A stretch of DNA of 64,000 nt from Plectrocnemia conspersa (GCA_009617715.1 VTFK01000174.1:1-64000), one strand, 5' to 3'; numbered from the stretch's first letter, positions 33,902 through 47,374 are shown. Notes: generated from the letters alone by a model not told the origin. Translations and numbers: made by a program.

Positions 33902-36900
33902 TCAGTTGCTATTCGTCGGGTTCCTCGGATTCAATACCGATCTGTTGTTGTGGCGAATCGTAACATCTTTCACCATCATATTCGGAGTCAAGAAATCGTC
34001 GATCGTTCCGACGTTATCTTGCGGCACTCTATCGAACGGATAGCCCATGGATCTCATGTCCGGGTAGAGCCTATCTCTGACTCCGCAGTAACTGGCTGCG
34101 TCCGAACAGATCCCGTCGAGAGACGGCTGTTCGACCTTAAGCGATACGGAGAGGGTTATAAGGATTAATATTCAAGATGTACAATTAGGACCGAATGTTT
34201 CTCACCCTGTCTAGTTCGTAGTTGGAGATCATGACGAACAACTGGCAAGGCATTCCGCCGGGAGTCCCTTTGGGAATCAAAAGGTACTGAGGCCATCCGC
34301 ATCCGCAGAAGTTAAAAGCGTCCGCTGCGAGCCCTTCTAAATTGCGGCCGCCTTCCAAATTCCTGAAGGTCCTCTCGAACGGAATCGTGACTGAAGACTC
34401 GTCGGAGCGCCTCTCAATAGTGTTCTCGCCGGATTGGACTGTTGAATTTTTAAATTGTCAAGAGAGCTTGAATACGATACGGATTTCTAAGAGGACGCTT
34501 ACGAGTCGTGAAGAATTTGTCTAATTCGATGAACATCAGTCTTTGCTCTCTCATTTGCCACGGTAGACCTCGCTCGTCGTTCTTCGGCGCCATGAATATC
34601 CTCACAGTGCCCATTTTTGCTGCACCGGTATTGTTATACGTTATTCTGAAAATATTTTTTAATCTTAGTATTTTTCTCTTCCAACTGGGAATTAAGTTTT
34701 GCAGTTTAAATAAATTAACATTGCAGTATTCAAAATTACGGCGCTATTAACCATAACATTGTGATTGTGATAAAAATCATGTACAGGTTCATCCAATTCG
34801 AGTATATTGGCAGCACTGTAAATCATACAGCTGTCAACAATCACGCGTGTTCAAAGTGTTAAATGCTAGTTAGTAACAACACATTTACGAAATGTATCGC
34901 TTAATTACCGCTCAAATCGTTCTACATACATAACAATTCTGTACAAATTGCGTATCGAAATTTACGGGAAGATTATGGTCAATATCATCCTCCTACTGAG
35001 TGAATATTCATAATTGTATAGGTTTTTATGTTCATTGTATGCGTATTACCTGTATGTGAACGGATTGTGGTTCAAGTGAGTGTATCTAACGTACACTCCT
35101 CCGCCTCTAACGAAATCTAGACCCCTTGACAAATCCAAGTCGGTCTGCATCCAGAATGTCTCCAAGGCGTTGGGAGCGTTGTTACCTTGTTGTTGCAGAA
35201 CCACATCTCGTAGGATGATATTTGGATTGTCCAACTATATAATATTAATTAAATATGTATTATATACATAGAAAAAACAACATATTTTAAAACAAACATA
35301 CGCGAGCTCTCGAATATCGCGGAATTGTGGCTTTGTACTCCTGGAACATGGCATCGATGAAAGCGTGGAGACGGAAGAAAATCGGATCTCTGAGATCTGT
35401 GGCAGGATCTGCCATAACACCGAAGCGTTCCTGTAATAAACGGGTAACGTATGAATTAATTACGCTCGAATGAATAAAGTATACTTCATAAGGTACCGGT
35501 AACTGACCAAGTATCTGCCGTCAGGATCATGCAAGTAGCCCAAAAACAGATGCCCGAAGTTATGGACGTTACCGTAGTAGTTCCGATTGACACTGAGATC
35601 AGTAGATTCGATTAGATTCCCGAGAATGTCGATACCTCTGACCTCGTCCAATTCCATCGTCTGACCGCTTTGCTAATTGTGAAAATAAAATATTATTTGC
35701 ATACCGAATTACATGTATCTAATTGGCGTTGCTTTCAGCATGTGTGGGAGCCTAGATTTGGCCAAAACTTGCCGGTACTTGAGTAGCACTGGCGTGACGG
35801 TTATTCTCTCCACTGGAACCGCTGCAGTAATGTTTTATTGAATTTTAATGGTTGTTTACATTGTAAAAAGCGGACGCGAGACGACGCGTCCGAACGCCCG
35901 GATTATTGCAGCGGCTCAATCTGTTTTGTGACGGGTGGCAAGTTTTGGCCATAACAGATTGAACCGCACAAATGCAGTAATTTGAAATTATACTACATAT
36001 GTATACACATTTTTAATCATTGCATTAAAAATCGGACGCGAGACACTAACCTTATGGTTTTCTCCAACTTTGTTTCGAGATCATTGGACTCTGGTTTACA
36101 AGTAGACGTTATATACGTTCGATAAAGTTAATCAAGATTTACTTGTGAAAAAATTATCTAATCTCATAAAACTATTCTCAAATTACTTGACCAATAGATA
36201 TCAGTTCGTCAAGTTTGAAAACTCATTTTTAAAACAATATAAGACCTCTACTGGAGTACCGCAAGGATTCAAATTGGATCCATTGCTGTTTCTATTGTTC
36301 ATCAATGACATAGAAATAGTAATAAATTTTTTTTTATTATATGCTGATGACTTGAAAATTTTCAAGAGAGTGCAGTTGATTTCGGATTCCCTCGACCTGC
36401 AGGAGGATCTCAATTTTTATGAAAGTGGACTTGCTGTAATTGATTGCATTTCAGTGTAAATAAATGTTACACAATTTTATTTTCGGAGTATTCCTACCAT
36501 CTCGGCGGATATATTTTAGACAGGCCTTCCTTTACTAAGGATCTAGGTGTGACTATAAAAAACACTGAAAATTCAGCCTGCACATTGCAGAGACTCACAG
36601 CAGATCGATAAAAATGCTCGGTTTTACCTTAAGAAATGCGCGCTACTTCAGAAATACTTAAGTTTTGCGCACTCTTTATGATGCCCTAGTCCGCGGCATA
36701 CTAAAAGCTGGCTCTATTATATGGATTTCAAGCGTAATGAGTCAATATAATGAATTGCGGCTAGAAAATGTACAGCATATTTATACATAAAGAAATACGG
36801 ATACTATCTTTCATTTGGAAGCGCTAGGATACGTTTCGTTGTCAACTCAAAAATGTTTATATAATTAAACACTTTTGGAAATTTCTCAAAGGCATAGTAG

Positions 36901-39807
36901 ACAACCCTTTCGTGCTCGAGCAGCTTCAAATGTGGGATTCAGAAGGTGGTCATTCAGTCGCGTCTAGTAGCAAAATTTGGTCACCCAATGGTCGTATTTT
37001 AAATATTTTGACTTCATTAAGATTCATAGTATTTCATTAAATGGCATGCATATTTCTGGCCAAATTAAAAAAGTGTTTAGGACACACGTCAAAATCAATA
37101 AAATCGTCCCGTCTAGTATTATTTAGATATTAAGCAATAGAAGAGCGCAAAAAAAATTATCTCTTCTCAGAAGTAAAAAATCCATGTCAAAAGCAATAAA
37201 ATCGTACGGTCTAGTATTATATAGTATTTATATTAAGACTTTTTATAACATACTTACAATAAATGAGCATATCCAAACTGAATTTTGCCCTTTAGGAAAG
37301 CACAAAAAACAATTATCCCTTCTCAGAAGTCAAAAATCCACGTCAAAATCAATAAAATCGTGCTTTAAAACGCTCGTTACCGAGCGAAGTGACAAAAATT
37401 AAAACTGAATTGATCTTGCAAAATTGAAGTTATTAATACACATGAATCAATTCTAAAATGGATTTACAACTATAACCTCGAATAATTATTTTCAAATGTA
37501 TTAATCGAATTTAGAATATTATTGACTTTGTTAGTTTTCTGTTTTCCTTTTTGTATTGTATTGTGTATTTTTATTTTGTATTGTATTGGGTATTAAAATA
37601 TTTTGTTAGCCGCCTTGCACACAAGCGTAAAAATCTACGTGCCGACCCTATAGCGCATTATTTTTACAAGTTATGTTACATTGTTTTTATCGATCGAAAA
37701 CGCGCGAACAGATTGACCGCCAATTACGCTATCACGCGAAAACGCGTGAACGGACCGTAATGTGTTAAATACGCGGGAATTAAAATATAACATCATTTAC
37801 ACAAAAAAATCAAATACTAACCTGACCGGTCATAACTTGACCGGTATGGATTGCGTCGTAAAGTCTTCTGATGTATGTTTCAAAATCAGGTATGTTCATA
37901 ATGATCCCGTCGATCGGTCTATTGAGATCCCTGCAGTTCATGTTCTCCTGGCGCGGCGCCCATCCCCTGTAAAATGATTTATTATATAATATATGTAAAA
38001 AAAACAGCGACGTCTCCTGGCGTTTTATATACCTCGACGCGATGATGGTGTCCAGTTTGGGAAAGTATCCCTCTTTAACCGGTTCTCTGAAGTTATTGTA
38101 CGGTCTAACTCTCGGAAGCGTATTGGAGAGGCGCTCGAAATTGTATCTAAAATACAGACTCGAAGCTTAGTTTGATTCAACTTAAATTTATCTAAAAAAT
38201 ATTTCAATACCTTGCGATGATCTGCTCGTGCATGTAGTAGAACAGCTCACCGCGCCGATCTTTGGCAATTATAGCTCTGTTCGTCGATTCGAAAGGATAC
38301 ACCAAATGCCAATGCCAATGATGAATGTTGAGACCGATGTCTTCACGCCAGTACGCCACTCTGTGCTCCTCGTCCAAATCGGAGGCTGTGTAATCTCTCG
38401 GAATTATTATCGGAGTCTGTAGTTCGGAAATATAAAAACAATTATATTATACTTTAATTCAAGAAAAGTTCATAAAAAAAATTTACAATGCGACGGATGA
38501 ATAATTTTTAAAACGTCGCCTTCGGTAATGTAAAATTAATAGATAGTAAAGTACAAATAGCTAGATAAATATCCTCGTCAAGATTGCTAAACGTTTCTTC
38601 CCAAGTTATGGAATGTTGACATGTTTCAGTTGCAAATTTCACAATTAATTTGTTGTCTTTTTTATTTTTGACTTTGGCAAAATTAGTAGAAATTTGATAA
38701 ATTTTCTGCCTAAGATTTTTTATCAGCATTTATTAAATTGCTTGCAATTAAAATATTTATATCTATAATAATTGTTAATTGGTCAGAAAAGCGGTCTATT
38801 ATATCCATAATAATATTATGTAGTTAAAAAAATACTTTTAAAAAAAAATGGCTCAGAATTAACAATATTATTTGTAATATTAAGGGATTTAGCTATTAAT
38901 GAAACATTTTTAAAAAATTGTAGAAAACTAAATTTTTTTGTATGTATTATACTTTAAAGTTTCAAGCTGATTATTTAGCAAATTTTCGACATAGTATTCG
39001 TCGATGGAAGTCTTTTGAAAAATCGTGGAGAATTTAGAGTGGTTTCAAGAAGGAATAAAGCTTACCCTTAGTTCTGGAGCGACCAACTGAGCTTCTTCCC
39101 TGACCTGCTGGAACACCGAAGAATCGATGAAGCGATCTGGAAAGCTCTGCAGCAATGTCGGCACTTGCACGTTTCTGGTATCTGGTCTATTTCGTTTAAA
39201 ATGATATTTTATAATAAAAATCGAAACGATCGAGATAATTCAACGTATGATTGATACCTGTGCAACATTGCTACGCTTAAGCAATAATTGTATAGACCGG
39301 CGTTGACCCTATCTCTGCAGTACAGAGACACGGATGTTAGATTCTCGGTGTCTGGACATTCTGAAATAGGGGTTTCGTTTGGTTATCAGTATGCGGTATT
39401 AAAAAAAAAAAAGATGGCGAAGGGCGGTTTACTCATGAAAATGTCGATGAGCCTCGAAGCGATTTGACTGTGTCTAGGTATCAACGGCGAGAAGGCGTCC
39501 TGTCTCGACAGCTGTGTGATTCCTTTGAGATCAATATTGGACACTGCCTTGACGGGAACGTGCTCTGTGGCATCTTCACCGAAGCGATTCGATAGCGTTT
39601 GCCCCAAAGGTCGGTAGCGTTCGGTCTGAAAAAATATTTTAACAATCAACCCTTCGGGAAAAAGTTGAAAATGCAATTAGTGTATTATTATCTCACCAGA
39701 TATTCGGACGGTATGTCGAAGGCGACACCCTGGTTACCCTTCGGCATGAACGAAGGTTCAGCGGGTCTATCAAACAACAGTTGAAGCCTCTCGTTGTTCG
39801 CCGTCAT
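33902..39807 (-). CDS. PPO: Prophenoloxidase (hexamerin/tyrosinase superfamily)
   Basis: Thirteen exons give about 694 residues with an intact frame. The approximate spans are 39807-39701, 39627-39435, 39362-39259, 39185-39066, 38418-38212, 38146-38034, 37968-37823, 35673-35508, 35432-35303, 35236-35049, 34647-34499, 34438-34210 and 34137-33902. PPO is a copper zymogen in haemolymph that, once cleaved, oxidises phenols to quinones for melanization and clotting. There is no signal peptide, as usual. Start is [20 protein letters not shown] and the activation site is NRFG in exon 2. Copper A ligands are in [10 protein letters not shown] and FYYMHEQ; copper B ligands are in YGNVHNFGH and [10 protein letters not shown]. 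The thiol-ester-like GCGWP motif is in exon 12, and the end is near [10 protein letters not shown]. The seventh intron (2.1 kb) carries a LINE fragment and a foldback. Confidence 0.97.
35758..35950. repeat. Foldback repeat in a PPO intron
   Basis: GGCCAAAACTTGCC (35760-35773) is exactly mirrored by GGCAAGTTTTGGCC (35937-35950). Inside, ACCGCTGCAGTAAT pairs imperfectly with ATTATTGCAGCGGCT. So about 190 bp can form a hairpin. The GCCAAGTTTTGGCCATAA motif is also found at 48577, 49122 and, altered, at 49360, so this is a dispersed family. Confidence 0.6.
36060..36870 (+). pseudogene. LINE reverse-transcriptase remnant in PPO intron
   Basis: The open stretch 36145-36459 encodes [38 protein letters not shown] and the catalytic [13 protein letters not shown], a Jockey/CR1-like reverse transcriptase. 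Downstream, in broken frames, come [14 protein letters not shown] and [16 protein letters not shown] pieces and LVRG. It is 5' truncated and carries stops and frameshifts. It lies antisense to PPO. Beyond it (37080-37380) short units repeat (see findings). Confidence 0.8.
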
Positions 39808-41300
39808 CGTGAAAGCTCGAAGATGCGAATAATGTCTCGACTCTATCGCTACTTAGACTGATCGAAGGCACGTAGAAATACAATGTTTTATAAGTACCTA
39901 ATTTTTGGTGGATGAGTGCAAAACCGCAGGTTGTGGTTACTTGTTTTTTATAATAACTCTAATTACATATATTAATAAACCATGAAAAATTATAAATTTA
40001 ATTATAAAATAAGAATTAATTCAATACAGTGGACTTTCTTAAAATAATTTGCCACTCAGTCTTGTCAGTTATGGGTAATACTTCTGCTTATCTTCCAGAC
40101 CGGAGATTTATTTTTTTTCTACAAAGTGCCCATGGATCAGAATGTCATTTCAAACTTTAAAAGGTGTACACCGAATCACTTTTTCAGCGACGCTTTAAAC
40201 TTTCAAGTGACCGAATGAGCAAATTTTACCATCAGAGACTTTTAAAAAAATAATTTTCACTTCGTCAGTTGCCTCAAGATTATCTATAAAGCATGGAGTG
40301 GGGCTACCAAGAGAACCCTACTTCAAAATGTTCCTAATTAAAGTTCCACGAGAAAAAAATTTCATTGGACTATCAGCAGGGCCGCCGAGAGCGAATCCGG
40401 GCCCTGGGAAAACAATGCTTTCGGGCCTCATGACAAAAATAGCATTTTATGTATTTTTTTAACATCGTAATATAATTTTTTGAATAAGTATTAATAGGTA
40501 TGCGTTAGCCATTTCTATGCTACATATAAATATAAATATTAACCACCGTTGCGACATATTTTCTGAAAATATATTTTATGCGAAATATTACAATTAAGCA
40601 TTAAAAATTATTAATCATAATAGTTACCTAATAATATAGAAAAAAACAGGAACACAACGGTCACGACAAAGGAAAAACGCATCTATGTGACTAAAACTAA
40701 ACTTATTCATTGAGGTAAAGTGATAAAAAATTCGGCGATTTATTGTGATCTGGGAGTTTTTTCACATATGGCAACACTGATTCGCGAAGTTTGTATGCAG
40801 GTGTCATGACGACAATAAAAACCAATATATAAAGCCCAAATCTTATATTTGATTTTTTACTTTTTTCCAGGGATGGCAATATTTTTTAGTAAAACGCTCA
40901 AAAAACAGTTGACGTCAGTGGACGTCCATAGCACTGGTGGAACATATATGTTGACGTCCGTAGCATCGAAAGGGTTAAAATAACGTATGCATTAAAACAT
41001 ATTTAGCATTAATTAAATATATCTATTTATGTGTAAAGTTATATAGAAATAGAAATTATATTATCAATGTAAACATAAATTAAACATAGCTATCAATTGT
41101 TAAAAATGCGCCATGACAGTCATAGGTTTTACAAACTTATACATACAAACATTTCTATGTTCTGTATTGAAACACGATAAACAGAAGTGAGTTGACCCTC
41201 ACATCCTCCACAGTATGTTACACAGTCTTAGTGGTTTTATGTCTCGCAAATTTTCTTCCAAACTTAGAGTTTAATTTGTAGTACCTGGCGCAATTTTTTT
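39808..41300. other. PPO upstream region with transposon ends
   Basis: This is the 5' flank of the minus-strand PPO gene. A typical hAT-type left end, CAGGGCCGCCGAGAGCGAAT, starts at 40378 but its partner was not found. At 40971-40978 AGGG is followed by TTAA, after subterminal GACGTCCxTAGC repeats (40912-40970), which looks like the right end of a piggyBac-type element. Otherwise AT-rich with no gene seen. Confidence 0.4.
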
Positions 41301-41309
41301 AAATAACTC

Positions 41310-41990
41310 ATGGCTAATCGTATTCTAGTTATTACCGAAGTTGATGGCTCTGAAAAATCTTTGCACGACGTAAGATACATCGCGAGCTCCTTTCAAAACT
41401 CCACGATGGTAAATTGTTCTTTTGTTACATTTTTTAACATAACAAAAGAATTTACTACTGATGTATTCAAAAGGAGCTCGATTCCCAATTTGCGGTACCA
41501 CTTCATTGTTTTTCAAAGCTGGTTGCAATCATCTGGTCCGATAAATCCACCGTTGCTTTCCCTTGATTGTAATCGTGGATCATTATCAATCTTTCAACCA
41601 GATTACCTATTTTATTTTTTATTGTCTTTTGCTCGATATTGTTTTTTGTACAGAGCATAGTTTCGCATGTTTCTCCATTTGAAAATAGTTAGGCCTTTTA
41701 TATTTTTCTTGGTAGCTATTTCGCCTCGATTCAATTTTTGTCTGGTAACTTCTTTCGGTAATCCTCTCCGATCAATTCTAATTGTTCCAAGTAAATGTGT
41801 GTCTTTAGCCAATAGCTTATTAGCTAAATCCAAACTTGTGTACCAGTTATCGCTACATATTGTATGGACTTTACAAAGTTTTAGTTGAGAAAATGTCATC
41901 ATAATATGTGTTGGCACTGATCCCGACATTTGTGTTTTTTTGGAGTACACATACATGTATGCTATAAGTATACCCAGAGCCTGTACACAG
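41310..41990 (-). pseudogene. piggyBac-like transposase pseudogene
   Basis: The minus strand encodes CSDNWYTSLDLANKLLAKD, LLGTIRIDRRGLPKEV and IFKWRNMRNYA (41956-41612). This matches the DDE_Tnp_1_7 (piggyBac) catalytic region, including the DNWYTS aspartate. A second piece in another frame (41528-41325) includes CNKRTIYH and a HRGVLKGARDV stretch. Frameshifts and missing N- and C-terminal parts make it inactive. It is a different copy from the remnant at 14591. Confidence 0.8.
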
Positions 41991-43399
41991 TTTGAACAAC
42001 TTTAATCCATATCTGTGTCTCTTGCATTTTATATATTGGCGCCACGGCAGTCACCGGTGACTGCCAATCTAAATTAGATTCATATGTCATAAAAAAAAAT
42101 TTAACTATAATTTATCATCCCTACATAAAAAATACACATTATACAACAAAAATTTGTATAATGGCGCCATGGGTCTTTTTATTAAAAATTTGCGTGGCAC
42201 AATACGCTTCCATTATTTCTTATGGGAAAATTTGCTTTTATATACGAGTATTTTGAAACATTTCTCTTGACTATTTGTGGATTACGATGAGTGCCTATAC
42301 GTTCCATTGACTTTTGTATTTAATTTTTTCATAAGTAAATCGTGATTGACTTTATCAAACGCCTTATAAAAATATACGTATATAAATAACATCCACTTGT
42401 ACACCAGAGTGCAAAGACTTAAAACAACATTAAATTAGTGTCAGTGGATCGAGATTAGCAGAAACCATAAACGCCGTTTCGTTGTATCAGTTTAATGTAG
42501 TTTTAGCGGATCTCGTACAAATTAATTGCAACGCGACGATTATGGGCGATCCCGATAAATTGAAAATAAAATACAATCGATTAAAAATAACGCAGAAGAG
42601 TAGATAATGGGAATTTAGAATCCTGAAACATTTAAGTTTTATAAATAATACATCTCTACATATTTTTACGTGCGTCGAGCAACGTAACGGTTTTATACAT
42701 AATAATGTGCGTGCATACAAATATATGTATGTATATAAATATTAATTAAAACCTGTCGGTAAAAACAGGATACGTGATAATGATTATTGGTTTTAGTACT
42801 TCCTTTATGATTTCCTGTAGTAGCGATATGTGGAATATAATAGTAAGTACACAATTTTCTTATCAACTACTTATTTTTCTCGGTTACTTATGTGATATTA
42901 ATTAAAAAGTGTTGTTTGTTATTTATGCGATTATATTATCATTAATTGGGAGAGATTGAATTTTTTTCTAGAAGTAATGTTCGAAAGTTATGTTTACCTT
43001 ATTATCCAGCGTCTTAGTAAAAGCTCGATTTTCAACAAATTTTGAGCATTTCAGGAAACTGTGGATATATTTCGTTAAGCTAAAGCGTGTGCAAAAATAT
43101 TTTTTTATAGTTATTATTTTTGAGCCAATTATTATACAATTCAAAACTTACAGGCAAAGAATAATATTAAATTATGTTATGTAATATTATATTAAATTAT
43201 TATCTTTTTTTCTGAACTAAATTGGACAACATCGGTGAGTAAATTAATATCTAAAAATAATTAATGAAATTCTATAACTTTTGCGTTTTGTTTTAATCAA
43301 GTAGTTATATAAAAGAAAAAATATATTCAAGCTTTAGTAGAAATGTGATTATTACAAGCTAAGAAATATTTTTTAAAACAGAAATTGTCCGGTTGGTAG
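41991..43399. other. AT-rich spacer, nothing firm
   Basis: A short perfect palindrome GCAGTCACCGGTGACTGC lies at about 42047-42064. No gene, RNA or complete repeat is recognised. Confidence 0.45.
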
Positions 43400-43870
43400 A
43401 ACAAACATAACCTAGAAAAGATGCTGATAGTTCAATTTAACAACTAAAGAACACTGAATATTTTTCTAGATGGGCAAAATAAAGACAATATTTTAAGTTT
43501 GCTGAACTAAGTGTAAGAATACTTGTACACGTAAGACTAAACAGGGCGATAAAATCTGTATCGATGAAAGTAAACCTTTAAATAGTGATAGTAAAACAAA
43601 TATTATGGAGACTGCCTATGATGATTTACAGAATTTCCAAATTGCAAAATTAATTTTCAAAGAACCAATACCAAGAAGCGACGTAGGGTGATAATTTAGT
43701 AACGTATATTTTTAACGAAAAACTGCAAATGCGGAATTGGTGGATAGAAGGGGGCTTGTGTTTTCACCCAAATCAGATCAAGTATTCTGGTTTTGCTGCA
43801 AAATATTTAGTAATGAGGATATTGCCTTAGCGAAACCAGGCACAAATGACTTCAGACACATGACGTTAAT
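43400..43870 (+). pseudogene. hAT-like transposase remnant with TTF-type zinc finger
   Basis: Translation gives FKEPIPRSDVG and then NAELVDRRGLVFSPKSDQ followed by VFWFCCKIFS (about 43730-43830). This is the characteristic TTF-type zinc finger found at the N-terminus of hAT-like (ZMYM/52-kDa-repressor type) transposases, where GL(V)YSP..FWFCCxLF is typical. The frame is broken before and after, and no dimerisation domain was seen. It is therefore a decayed remnant. Confidence 0.55.
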
Positions 43871-45808
43871 ATAAGTGTAAGTCGGTGAATGCCATAGCTT
43901 CCAATTTTTACACACATACATTCGTTAGAGCCAAGTCACAAGAATAAAGTCATATACGTCGCACGAAAATACGACTGTGTGTTGTTTTTGCTTCTACCTG
44001 CGCTGCAATAACGGTTATTATCGGAAAATCGGCATATTTCGACGGGTTTATGCAGAAGTCATAACAATTTTACACGTATGATATATTATTTAAAAAATGT
44101 AATTAGAAACTTTGGGCAGTTTTCTTTGGTTTCGTTCCAACAAGACTATCACTTTCTTATGATATAGAAGAAGAAGATTGACAGTTCATTTTCAATTTTT
44201 AAAAAGTCATTATGAAAAATCGCGAGAGTACCGAATCTAAAGACAGTTTGCTGTTAACTAATACGTCAAAAATTTGTACTGCAATAATTTTGTGAATGCA
44301 TTGTCTACGTATGCAGATGTATGCGAGAGAGAAACGATACATGTGCGTAAGAATATTCGTTGTCTCGCTTGTTCTTGTTGAAGCGGCAATGCTTATTTTA
44401 AGGTTTTTCATATGTCACATTCGGCTATAAAAATAAATATTTCAGTCTATTTCACAAAATAAAATATATGTAATATCACAGTAGCTTGTGTAAGTCCAGC
44501 GTCTGTGTGTTTTGAATAAAAAGTGGAAGATGTGTTGTTCACTGGTGTAAGTTTTATTAATCTTAGTTTTATACACATTTTTTAAGCCAAATTATTAATT
44601 TATGGGGTAAATTGTAAAATTTATTATTATTTTCTTTAGCGAATTTATTTGTTTTTGAAAGCAAGCTTTTAAAATTTATCGTTGCGGCAATCAATCAATT
44701 AAACGTTAGTGCATTTAGTAGCGTGCAAGTGCAGTATTTTTTCCAGAAAAGCGGCGTCACATAGAAAATCAGCCATTTTTAAATTTTAGAATTATGGAAG
44801 CCTATTCATAAAAAAATGGTAAAGGCGTTAGACATTCATCTGGTAATAATCATTTCACCACGAGATATTCTATATTTTAACATGTCAGGCACAAACGTGT
44901 GTATAAAAATGCGTGGGTTAAAATTCAAATTGTTATTACAATACCCATCGTCACAATCTGGTCTTGAGGCGTCTTCGGCGCCCCATATATTTTTTATAAA
45001 ATTAGTACATAAAAAATAAAAAATCTTTTTACATTTTTATATGCTTGAAGGAAATGAACTAGGACGTGTTTCTTCCTTCATTTCATTTACAAACGATGAC
45101 TTGTTTGTAGAAGAAGTAGATATACACGGTAGCAATGTTGTAGAAAAAAGTATGATAATGAAGCGTACAAAAATAACTGTATTATGTTGAAACGTTTGAA
45201 TTTTAAATGTGTATATATTTTTGAGCGTAAATTCTAATTAAATATATGTACGTTATGTAATTTTTTAGGGTGGAGGCCATTGCCCCCACTTTTGATCCGC
45301 CAGTGCATTGATGGATCAATATTGGTGGTTTTTCCGGTTGTATTTTATTCTACATATTATTATACGTGGGCTCGCTACCGCGTCCGCGAGGTTCTCGCTC
45401 GTCTTGGATCAATTGTCCTTGACAATTTTTGTATCTCCATCAATATTAATTAATATCTTTCTAGTTTAGTTTTTAATTATTAAATTAAAAAGTTCAAGTA
45501 CTTAACGATTTTTAACCGATAACAAATCTCGGTTTTAAATTTTAAAACGTATTTATGTTACAAAACGTTAGCCACTTTCACAAACGTCAGGGCCAAAACA
45601 GAACAAGTTTCAAAGCTAGTAAAGATTAAGTAATGGGCACACTTATTTTCCGTTTAGACCAAAAGCTCAGCTGACGTTTGTGGACGAGCTCGAGATTGTT
45701 ATTATTTATCGTAATGGAATTTTCAATTAAAACAGGTCTTTTTATCGGTTTAACTGGCCGCGATAAAATCAAATAAGCCATTATATAACCGCATTAACTG
45801 TATTGTAG
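43871..45808. other. Repeat-rich spacer upstream of zinc-finger gene
   Basis: No intact gene is recognised. At about 45262-45295 a GGAGGCCATTGCCCCCACTT end followed by GATCCGCCAGTG resembles an hAT right terminus. A short coding-like stretch, SFTNDDLFVEEVDIHGSN, lies at about 45080-45140 without a recognisable family. Earlier exons or the promoter of the zinc-finger gene may lie near 45340-45800. Confidence 0.35.
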
Positions 45809-47374
45809 AACCTGGCGTCGAGATCGAACAAGAAACTGTCGACTGCCATTATATTGAAATTGATTCCACGGTCAAAGTAAATTTTATTTTAATTATAATC
45901 AAATGTATTTTAGTATAACGACTGATTTTTTAATCAAGAATGAACTCGTCAAGATGGAATGTGATCATAAGAGCTTGGAAAATAATACCCCATTGGACGG
46001 TGAAGTGGAAATAGGTAAGTAAAATATAAATAGTTTATTATATTTTATGTGCTTGTTTATGTACACTTTTTTAGAAATGCACGACGTCAAAGATATTCTT
46101 GCCGAAAATGCATTACCTTCGTACTTAAGTCATCCGCTGGATCGTGATTTGAATAACAGTAAATATCGCACGTATTATAACAAACGAAGACCCCGAGGCC
46201 GAGATACTTGAACGCACTGGTATTTATAAGAGAAAACTCAATTTTATTTTCTATGGAAATTTTAAAGACATTTTACTTTTCAGATCTCGTCTTGTGGTCT
46301 TCATATAATAACACGTTTTGTATACAATATTAACAATTATGTATTTTTCAGAAACACCTAATATTAAAATCGATCAGAAAATAGAAAATAAAGAAACGAG
46401 TCTTTCCGTCGGTTTTAATAAATATAAATTGGAATGCGATAAATGTGGAAAATTATACAAGTCCAAACATACGTTAATACGCCATTTGAATCTTCACAGC
46501 GGCTTCGATAATTTCGTATGTAACATATGCGGAAAAGAATTCAAAGTGTACACTTACCTCGTACAGCATATTAAGAATATCCACTCCGGCTCTAATAACG
46601 GATGCGACAAATGCGGAAAAGCGTTCAAGAGTAGGCAATATCTTCTGAGTCACATGAAGGTTCACGGCGGCTCCGAGGATTACCAATGCAACAGGTGCGG
46701 AAAAGCGTTCAAGACCAAATTTTATCTGACTCAACACTTGAACATGCATTGCGTCGTTTCCGAATGCGGCAAGTGCGGAAAAGAGTTCAAAACTAGACAA
46801 TGCCTCTTATCGCATATGAAGGTACATAGTGATACCTACCGATTCGTGTGCCACTTATGCGACAAGGTGTTTAAAACTAAACGTAGCCTAGCCGGACATA
46901 ATAAAAAACGTTCACTCCGACTCCGACCCGTTCGAGTGTGACAAATGCGAAAAGGGATTCAAGTCTAAAAACTACCTAGCGCAACATAATAAATTTGTTC
47001 ACTTTGATTCTAAAAACTTTGAATGCGACACGTGCGGGAAAACGTTCAAAACTAAACATTGCCTTTCGAAACATTTCGACGTTCATAATAATTTTTACCA
47101 ATACGATTGTGACAAATGTGGAAAATCGTTTAAAACTAAACATAGTCTCTCCGGACACAATAGAAACGTTCATCCCGATTCTGACGTTTTCGAATGCTTA
47201 GACTGCGGAAAAGCGTTCAAGTCCAAAGATTACCTTTCGCAGCACTATAAGTTTGTGCATCTCAAATCTAAAGGCTTCGAATGCGAAAAGTGCCAAAGAG
47301 CATATAAGAGTAAATTTTATCTTTCGCAGCATATTAAGAATTTTCATTCTGTGGAAAATTTAGTATTAGAATAA
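45809..47374 (+). CDS. C2H2 zinc-finger protein, about 11 fingers, frame broken
   Basis: Exon pieces at about 45809-45879, 45943-46015, 46074-46219 and 46350-47374 can be joined. The N-terminal part is acidic (GVEIEQETVDCHYIEI, ITNEDPEAEILERT) and the last exon encodes about eleven C2H2 fingers, most of the form CDKCGKxFKxKxxLxxHxxxH. Such proteins usually bind DNA as transcription factors. The first coding exon and start codon were not found. Two single-base shifts are needed. One lies between 46150 and 46185. The other is an extra A in the six-A run at 46903-46908, after finger 6; without it the frame reads HNKNVHSDSDPFECDKC and continues to the stop at 47372. It may be intact in reality with assembly errors, or a recent pseudogene. 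No orthologue is assigned. Confidence 0.75.

Noticed and set aside
46474..46800. Minus-strand open frame opposite the zinc fingers
   Set aside because: Mirror of the finger repeats; the plus strand has regular C2H2 spacing.
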